Source: DAOMOD01 sp964526035 (GTDB lineage Bacteria > Pseudomonadota > Gammaproteobacteria > Xanthomonadales > BPKI01). From it: a stretch of DNA of 18,546 nucleotides. Of this stretch, positions 13,774 through 18,546 are shown piece by piece. The notes under the pieces are model-generated. The model had not been told where the DNA came from, searched no databases, and saw nothing but the letters and a program-made list of their open reading frames with translations. Both the position numbers and the translations under genes were made by a program. Position 1 is the stretch's first letter. Every line of letters begins with the position of its first letter. The stretch covers positions 1-18,546 of the forward strand of contig CAZGKE010000062.1 of the NCBI GenBank assembly GCA_964526035.1, in the 5' to 3' direction.

Positions 13774-15239
13774 GGCCCCTTGCCGATCAGGGCGATCTCG
13801 CCGAGATAGGGCCGCGAGCAGCCGTTCGGGCAGCCGGAAATGCGCAGCAGGATCGGCGCATCGGTGAGGCCCAGTCGGGCCAGCACTGCATCGAGCCTGG
13901 CGGTGAAGTCGGGCAGGTAGCGCTCGGCTTCGGCCATGGCCAGGCCACAGGTTGGCAGCGCCACACAGGCCAGCGCATGGCGCGCCAGCGCACTGCCGCG
14001 ACGCCAGCTGTCCAGCCCGTGCTTCGCTGTCAGCTTGTCGATCTCCGTGCGCAGTTCGGCGGGCACGCCGGCGATGATCAGGTTCTGGTTCGGCGTCAGG
14101 CGGAACTCGCCGCGATGCACGCGCGCGATCGCACGCAGGCCGCTGAGGTGCAGTGCGCCGCCGCCATCGGCCACGCGGCCGGCGGCAACGTGCAGGGTGA
14201 GATGCCAGCGGCCGTCTTCGCCTTCCACCCAACCATAGCGGTCACCGCTGTGGTCGAACAGGAACGGGCGGGCCGCGGCCAGCGCGAAGCCGGCGCGGCG
14301 TTCGACTTCGGCCTTGAACCAGTCGAGACCGCGGTCGTCGATGGTGTACTTCAGCCGCCCGCGCTTGCGCACTTCGCGGTTGCCGAAATCGCGCTGCGTG
14401 GTCAGCACGGCTTCGGCCACCTTCAGCACCTGCTCCGCGGTGACGAATCCGATGACGTCGGCGAGACGCGGATAGGTGTCCGGATCGCCGTGGCTGGCGC
14501 CCATGCCGCCGCCCACGCTGAGGTTGTAGCCCACCAGGCGCCCGCCTTCGACGATGGCGATGAAGCCGAGGTCGTGGGCGAACACGTCGACGTCGTTGAG
14601 CGGCGGCACCGCGAAGGCGGTCTTGAACTTGCGCGGCAGGTAGGTGGCGCCGTACAGCGGCTCCTCTTCCTCGCCGCTGCCGGCGACCTTTTCCTCGTCC
14701 AGCCAGATCTCGTAGTACGCGCGCGTGTTCGGCAGCAGGTGATCCGAAAGGCGCGCCGCGTGCGCGTACACGCGCGCATGCAGATCGGACTGCAGCGGAT
14801 TGGCAGCCACCAGTACGTTGCGATTGACGTCGCCGCAGGCGGCGATGGTGTCGATCAACGCGCGGTTGATCGCCTGCAGCGTCGGCTTCAGCTCGCGCTT
14901 GATGACGCCGTGGAACTGGAACGCCTGGCGCGTGGTGATGCGCAGGCTGTGGTTGGCGAAGCGCGTGGCGATGGCATCCATCTTCAGCCACTGCTCGGGG
15001 CTGACCACGCCGCCCGGCGTGCGTGTGCGGATCATGAAGCTGTAGTCGGGCTCGAGCAGACTGCGGCGGCGTTCATCGCGCACGTCGCGGTCGTCCTGCT
15101 GGTAGCTGCCGTGAAACTTCAGCAGTACGGTGTCGGCTTCGGCGATGGCGCCGGTGACCGGATCGGCCAGACTCTCGACCAGGGTGCCGCGCAGGCGGCG
15201 GCTGTCTGCCTTGATGGACTCGACCGGGAGCTGGCTCAT
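13774..15239 (-). CDS. cysI: Sulfite reductase hemoprotein CysI (3' end lost in gap)
   Basis: Beta subunit of NADPH-sulfite reductase, performing the six-electron reduction of sulfite to sulfide at a siroheme coupled to a [4Fe-4S] cluster. 488 residues are visible from MSQLPVESIKADSRRLRG. The four cluster ligands are present: Cys425 and Cys431 (CVALPTC) and Cys470 and Cys474 (GCPNGC), with the same spacing as E. coli CysI (434, 440, 479, 483). Siroheme/sulfite-site segments are also visible (LRITTRQAFQFHGV, CGDVNRNV, RLTPNQNLII). The sequence stops at GKG plus two bases of the next codon, just before the expected PGRYN block, so roughly 70 C-terminal residues fall in the gap. The start codon overlaps the cysJ stop (TGATG), showing translational coupling. 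Confidence 0.95.
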
Positions 15240-17011
15240 CAGTACAGGTCCCGGGCGTAGCGACCCTGCTGCTGCAGATCGCGCACTCGCGCCTCGGCCG
15301 CCTCGCGGTCGATGTCGGCCTGTTCGATGACGATGTCGACCAGCGCAGCATGCACGTCCTTGCCCATCGCCAACCCACCGCACACGTACAGGTGCGCACC
15401 GCCTTCGATCCAGGCGAACAGCTCGCGCGCCTGCTCGCGAAGACGCTGCTGCACGTACACTTGCTGCTCGTCGTCTCGCGAAAAGGCGAGGTCGAGCCGC
15501 GCCAGACGCCCCTGCTTCAGCGCACGCTGCCATTCCAGCTGATAGAGGAAGTCGTCGCGGAACCGCCGCGCGCCGAAGAACAGCCAGTGCCGCCCACGTG
15601 CGCCCGCCGCGGCACGCTGCTGCAGGAAGCCGCGGAACGGGGCGACGCCGGTGCCGGGGCCGATCATGATCAGGTCGCGATTGCCGTCGGCCGGCAGGCG
15701 GAAGCGTTCGTTGGATTCGAGGAACACGCGCACGCGGGCACCATCCTGCAGCCGCGCCAGATGAGACGAGACCAGGCCGGGGCGCGGTTCGGTGACCACC
15801 GATACGGTGAGGTGCGCCTCGTCGCCGACTTCGGCGCGGCTGGAGGCCATCGAGTACAGGCGTGGGGTCAGCGGCGGCAGCGAAGCGACCAATGCGTCCG
15901 GATCCCACGTCGCCGGCCAGCGCTGCAGCGCATCGATGACCTGATGCCCGGCGAACCATGCGCGCAGCGCTTCGCCGTCTGCGACGAGAGCACGCAGATC
16001 TTCGGCAGCAGACCGCTCGGCATGCGCGACCAGGAACGGGCGCCCCACCCGCGTCAGTTCACGGCGACTCTGCAGCCATGCAGACAAAGGCAGGCTCACG
16101 CCCTGATGTTCCACGACGATGTTGCCATCAAGACTGCCTGCGGCCAGGATCTGCTCGACCAGCGAAGAATCATTGTCCGCCCACACGCCCAGCGCATCGC
16201 CAGGCTCGTAGGCCAGGCCCGCATTCTCCAGTGAAACTTCAACGTGACGCACATCGCGGTCGCTTGCGCGGCCGCTCAAGCGCTGGTTGACCAGCAGCTC
16301 GGCCTCGAAGGGGCGCTCGCGACCAAAGGCAGGCGCAGCCTGGGCGCGACGCAGCGGCGTCACCGTGGCGCGCGGCGTCTGCTCGCGCAGCTTCTCGCGT
16401 GCTTCGTCGAGGGCGCGGTCGAGCCAGGGTCGCGCCACGCTGTCGATATCGAGATCGGCATCGCCGCGCGCGAACAGCCGCGTGGCGCCAAGCTCGGCGA
16501 GGCGCTCGTCGAGGCGACGGCCGACCAAGCAGAACTGGGGATAACTGGAATCGCCAAGCCCAAGCACGGCGAATGAAAGCTGCGGCAGCTTCGGCGCGCG
16601 GCGCCCCACCAGGTGCTCGACGAAGCCGATGGCGTCCTCGGGCGGGTCGCCGTCGCCCTGGGTGCTGATGACCACGTAGAGGAGCCGCTCATCGGCCAGC
16701 TCGCGCAGCGGATAGGCATCGGCACGCAGGAGGCGGACTGAAAGACCCGCGGCTTCGGCGTCCGCCGCCAGCTGCTCCGCCACGCGGCGCGCGTTTCCGG
16801 TCTGACTGCCGAACACGATGCTCAGACGCGCACCGGGCGCCGCCTCGCCGGCGACTTCCGCTACATCCCGCCGCGCGTGCGCAAGTCCGGCGGCGAACCC
16901 CGAAGCCCATACCAACGCCTCGGCATCCAGACCTTGCAGCGCTTCGGCCAGGCGCGCGCGCGCCTGCGCCGGCACAGACGGTACGACATCGAGCGGGACA
17001 GGAACGGACAT
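15239..17011 (-). CDS. cysJ: Sulfite reductase flavoprotein CysJ
   Basis: Alpha subunit of NADPH-sulfite reductase, carrying electrons from NADPH through FAD and FMN to CysI. About 590 residues, as in E. coli. Order: N-terminal helical region (VWASGFAAGLAHA), flavodoxin/FMN domain (IVFGSQTGNARRVAEQL, STQGDGDPPEDA, VLGLGDSSYPQFC), FAD domain with connecting insert (YEPGDALGVW, PRLYSMASS), and NADPH-binding domain (GPGTGVAPFRGFLQQR, LFFGARRFRDDFLYQ, LYVCGGLAMGKDVHAAL), ending in GRYARDLY. The ATG at 17011 lacks a ribosome binding site. A TTG at 17035, in frame and adding eight residues, has AGGA 6 nt upstream and may be the true start. First gene of cysJIH, divergent from metF. Confidence 0.95.
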   Translation of the reverse strand: MSVPVPLDVVPSVPAQARARLAEALQGLDAEALVWASGFAAGLAHARRDVAEVAGEAAPGARLSIVFGSQTGNARRVAEQLAADAEAAGLSVRLLRADAYPLRELADERLLYVVISTQGDGDPPEDAIGFVEHLVGRRAPKLPQLSFAVLGLGDSSYPQFCLVGRRLDERLAELGATRLFARGDADLDIDSVARPWLDRALDEAREKLREQTPRATVTPLRRAQAAPAFGRERPFEAELLVNQRLSGRASDRDVRHVEVSLENAGLAYEPGDALGVWADNDSSLVEQILAAGSLDGNIVVEHQGVSLPLSAWLQSRRELTRVGRPFLVAHAERSAAEDLRALVADGEALRAWFAGHQVIDALQRWPATWDPDALVASLPPLTPRLYSMASSRAEVGDEAHLTVSVVTEPRPGLVSSHLARLQDGARVRVFLESNERFRLPADGNRDLIMIGPGTGVAPFRGFLQQRAAAGARGRHWLFFGARRFRDDFLYQLEWQRALKQGRLARLDLAFSRDDEQQVYVQQRLREQARELFAWIEGGAHLYVCGGLAMGKDVHAALVDIVIEQADIDREAAEARVRDLQQQGRYARDLY

Positions 17012-17120
17012 GGCGGACACGGCATACGGGTTCAATCCGAATCCTAGGAGCGCGCCCTGTCGCGAGGAAAAGAACTCTTGGGCATGGTGTCATGCCGGCG
17101 CGGCTTGTTCCGTTGGGGGA

Positions 17121-17183
17121 CGGGCAAGCCCGCCACTACAGGAGCTTTGCAGGGCGCGGGTATTCGTAGCGAGCGGCTTGCCC
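17121..17183. repeat. Inverted pair of REP-like elements
   Basis: A minus-strand copy at 17121-17142 (read leftward: CCTGTAGTGGCGGGCTTGCC) and a degenerate plus-strand copy at 17165-17183 (CGTAGCGAGCGGCTTGCCC) share the GTAG head and the GGCTTGCC core. The GTAG head relates them to the cluster at 12811-13005, but the palindrome core differs, so they form a separate subtype. Confidence 0.55.
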
Positions 17184-17250
17184 TTTTGACCAGCGCACCA
17201 GCGCGTCGATGCGCCAGCGCAACCAGCAATGGATCGCCGGTGTCTGAACA

Positions 17251-17270
17251 CCGAAAACCGAAAACTGAAA
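17251..17270 (+). repeat. Short tandem CCGAAAA repeat
   Basis: Three consecutive units, CCGAAAA, CCGAAAA and CTGAAA, follow directly on the CGGTGT/ACACCG hairpin, whose end supplies the first CCG. Role unknown. Confidence 0.45.
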
Positions 17271-17285
17271 GCGGAGGCCATCTCC

Positions 17286-17314
17286 ATCGCTTCATCCGAA
17301 CGAAGCGATATACT
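17286..17314 (+). promoter_or_regulatory. Candidate metF promoter with overlapping palindrome
   Basis: A perfect inverted repeat ATCGCTTC-N8-GAAGCGAT spans 17286-17309. TATACT at 17309-17314 makes a good -10 box, which would start transcription about 20 bases before the metF ATG. The palindrome covers the -35 position, where no TTGACA-like hexamer is seen, as expected if an activator or repressor binds it. Function is inferred from layout only. Confidence 0.4.
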
Positions 17315-17342
17315 GTGAAATGTACCCGCACCTGCTCCCGCC

Positions 17343-18170
17343 ATGGCCGCCATCAGCTTCGAATTCTTCCCGCCCAAGACCGACGAACAGCGCGCCACGC
17401 TGATGCGCAGCGCCGAGAAGCTGAAGGCGCTGGGTCCTGAATATGTGTCGGTGACTTTCGGGGCCGGCGGCTCGACGCTGTCGTACACGCCGGAAACCGT
17501 GCAGCAGCTGCGCGAGAAGCACGGGTTGAACGCCGCACCGCACGTATCCTGCATGGGCGGCACGCGCCAGGAGATCGGCAGCCTGCTCAAGCTTTACAAG
17601 GCGATGGGCTGCCGTCGCATCGTCGCGCTGCGTGGCGACCTGCCCTCAGGCATGGCACGCGCCGGCGACTTCCGCTTCGCGTCCGACCTGGTGCGTTTCA
17701 TCCGCGAGTCCTTCGACGGCAGCTTTCACATCGAGGTGGCCTGTTACCCCGAGTTCCATCCGCAGGCGGAGGATGCGCTCACCGACATCAGGAACTTCGT
17801 CGACAAGGTGCGCGCAGGGGCCGACGGTGCCATCACCCAGTACTTCTACAACGCCGACGCCTACTTCCGCTTCGTCGATGCGGTACGCCGGGAGGGTGTC
17901 GAAGTGCCGATCGTTCCCGGGATCATGCCGATCGCCAACTTCACCCAGCTGCGCCGATTCTCCGAAGCCTGCGGCGCGGAGATCCCGCGCTGGCTGACAA
18001 GGCGCATGCTGGCGCTCGGCGACGACGCCGCCAGCGTGCGTGAACTGGCCGCCGATACCGTCGCCGACCTGTGCCGGCGTCTCCTCGACGGCGGCGCGCC
18101 CGGCCTGCATTTCTACACGCTCAACCTGGCCAAGCCGACGCTCGCCGTGCTCGATCGGCTGCAGCGCTGA
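17343..18170 (+). CDS. metF: Methylenetetrahydrofolate reductase MetF
   Basis: Flavoprotein reducing 5,10-methylene-THF to 5-methyl-THF for methionine synthesis in the cytoplasm. 275 residues, the size of other bacterial MetF. Visible blocks: N-terminal ISFEFFPPKTDEQ with the conserved catalytic Glu, YVSVTFGAGGS, PHVSCMGGTRQEI, RIVALRGDLPSG, IEVACYPEFHPQA, GADGAITQYFYNADAYFRFVD, VPIVPGIMPIANF and C-terminal APGLHFYTLNLAKPT. The ATG at 17343 opens the family N-terminus directly, but no Shine-Dalgarno is visible before it (GCACCTGCTCCCGCC). Its short predicted leader leaves non-canonical initiation possible. Divergent from cysJIH. Confidence 0.96.
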   Translation: MAAISFEFFPPKTDEQRATLMRSAEKLKALGPEYVSVTFGAGGSTLSYTPETVQQLREKHGLNAAPHVSCMGGTRQEIGSLLKLYKAMGCRRIVALRGDLPSGMARAGDFRFASDLVRFIRESFDGSFHIEVACYPEFHPQAEDALTDIRNFVDKVRAGADGAITQYFYNADAYFRFVDAVRREGVEVPIVPGIMPIANFTQLRRFSEACGAEIPRWLTRRMLALGDDAASVRELAADTVADLCRRLLDGGAPGLHFYTLNLAKPTLAVLDRLQR

Positions 18171-18211
18171 GGAACCGTCGCTGCCATTCAGCGGTCGACG
18201 TCAGCACTTGC

Positions 18212-18546
18212 ATGAACCAAGCGACCGCCAGCCTCACCTTCCTCGTACTTGCGCTCGCCTCATTCAGCGCCGAAGCGCGCATCTTCCGCTGCATCGACGC
18301 GTCCGGCACGTCGGTGTTCGCCGACCGCCCCTGCCACCTGCTCGATGCGCACAGCTTTCCCAGGGCCGACACGCCCGAACCGGAGGTCGAACCTGAAGTC
18401 GCGGCGGAATCCGGGGAGGACCGCGCCCTGCGCGCCGCGCGCTGCCCGGCCGCCGATGGCGCAGCCCTGATCAGCGCCGTCGAAGAGGTGTTCGCGAAGC
18501 GCGACGTGAACGGCTTCGCCGCGCTCTACCACTGGGTCGGCGCCAC
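18212..18546 (+). CDS. Exported DUF4124-like protein, truncated by window end
   Basis: An open frame from the ATG at 18212 runs off the window after 111 codons. The product begins with a signal peptide (MNQATASLTFLVLALASFSAEA), followed by RIFRCIDASGTSVFADRPC. This matches the DUF4124 pattern found at the N-terminus of many exported gammaproteobacterial proteins: aromatic-Arg/Lys-Cys/Trp-x-D-x-x-G-x-x-x-[FY]-[AS]-D-x-P-C, with two cysteines. A Glu/Pro-rich linker (PEPEVEPEVAAES) precedes a second part starting at CPAADGAALISAVEEVFAKRDVNGFAALYHW, which looks helical and could be the start of another domain. No strong ribosome binding site. The C-terminus is outside the window. Confidence 0.75.
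   Translation, partial: MNQATASLTFLVLALASFSAEARIFRCIDASGTSVFADRPCHLLDAHSFPRADTPEPEVEPEVAAESGEDRALRAARCPAADGAALISAVEEVFAKRDVNGFAALYHWVGA

Larger units (their letters stand above)
17036..17342. promoter_or_regulatory. cysJ-metF divergent control region
   Basis: About 300 bases between the divergent sulfur genes cysJ and metF. It holds a pair of REP-like elements (17121-17183), a hairpin CGGTGT-CTGA-ACACCG (17238-17253), three short CCGAAAA-like units, and near metF an 8-bp palindrome followed by TATACT. No SAM or SAH riboswitch was recognised. Sulfur regulators (CysB, MetR/SahR type) would be expected to act here, but no site could be assigned. Confidence 0.5.

Noticed and set aside
13977..15260. 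A 427-codon plus-strand frame
   Set aside because: Antisense to cysI, whose siroheme and iron-sulfur motifs are intact; no domain in the plus-strand product.
13027..15959. Reading frames continuing across the N run (401 and 781 residues)
   Set aside because: They join cysH or cysI to unrelated frames through undefined bases; the gap length is not known, so the frame across it is meaningless.
17188..17342. SAM or SAH riboswitch upstream of metF
   Set aside because: No conserved core of these classes was recognised; the visible hairpins are simple palindromes and the predicted leader is too short.

Overview
The window is a GC-rich bacterial chromosome segment that fits a gammaproteobacterium of the order Lysobacterales (Xanthomonadales), near Dokdonella/Rhodanobacteraceae. 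The reasons are the assimilatory cysJ-cysI-cysH cluster, extragenic palindromes of the kind common in that order, and two exported proteins ending in an F-x-[DN]-G-F-E tail that I associate with it. The taxonomy is inferred. A run of exactly 100 N (13674-13773) marks a scaffold join, so this is a draft or metagenome assembly.

Layout: (1) 4-1449, minus: Tat-exported flavin amine oxidase; divergent from it, 1637-2296, a secreted VNG-repeat protein. A near-perfect bidirectional terminator (2338-2364) separates the latter from (2) a three-gene minus-strand operon (5973 to 2391) joined by ATGA overlaps: an exported pentaheme cytochrome c, a small lipoprotein, and a secreted protein resembling the catalytic domain of copper amine oxidase. 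(3) 6165-8791, plus: two translationally coupled exported amidohydrolase paralogues. The first keeps the metal ligands, the second has lost most of them and carries an extragenic repeat inside its first codons. (4) 8867-9817 and 9901-11256, minus: a type IV pilin-like protein with a DGFE tail, and CreD. (5) 11465-11887, minus, and 11993-12778, plus: a small DUF6265-like exported protein divergent from an AraC-family regulator. (6) 12811-13005: five copies of a REP-like palindrome in alternating orientation. (7) 13027-17011, minus: cysJ, cysI, cysH (sulfite reductase flavoprotein and hemoprotein, PAPS reductase), with the gap cutting the end of cysI and the beginning of cysH. (8) 17343-18170, plus: metF, divergent from cysJ; then the start of an exported DUF4124-like protein that runs off the window.

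How the genes fit together: cysJIH reduces PAPS to sulfite and then sulfide, and metF supplies methyl-tetrahydrofolate, so the right third is sulfur and methionine metabolism around one divergent control region. The left third is mostly exported or periplasmic redox and hydrolytic proteins. The least familiar unit is the cytochrome/lipoprotein/amine-oxidase-like operon, where the lipoprotein and the secreted protein may be the two halves of a split copper amine oxidase.
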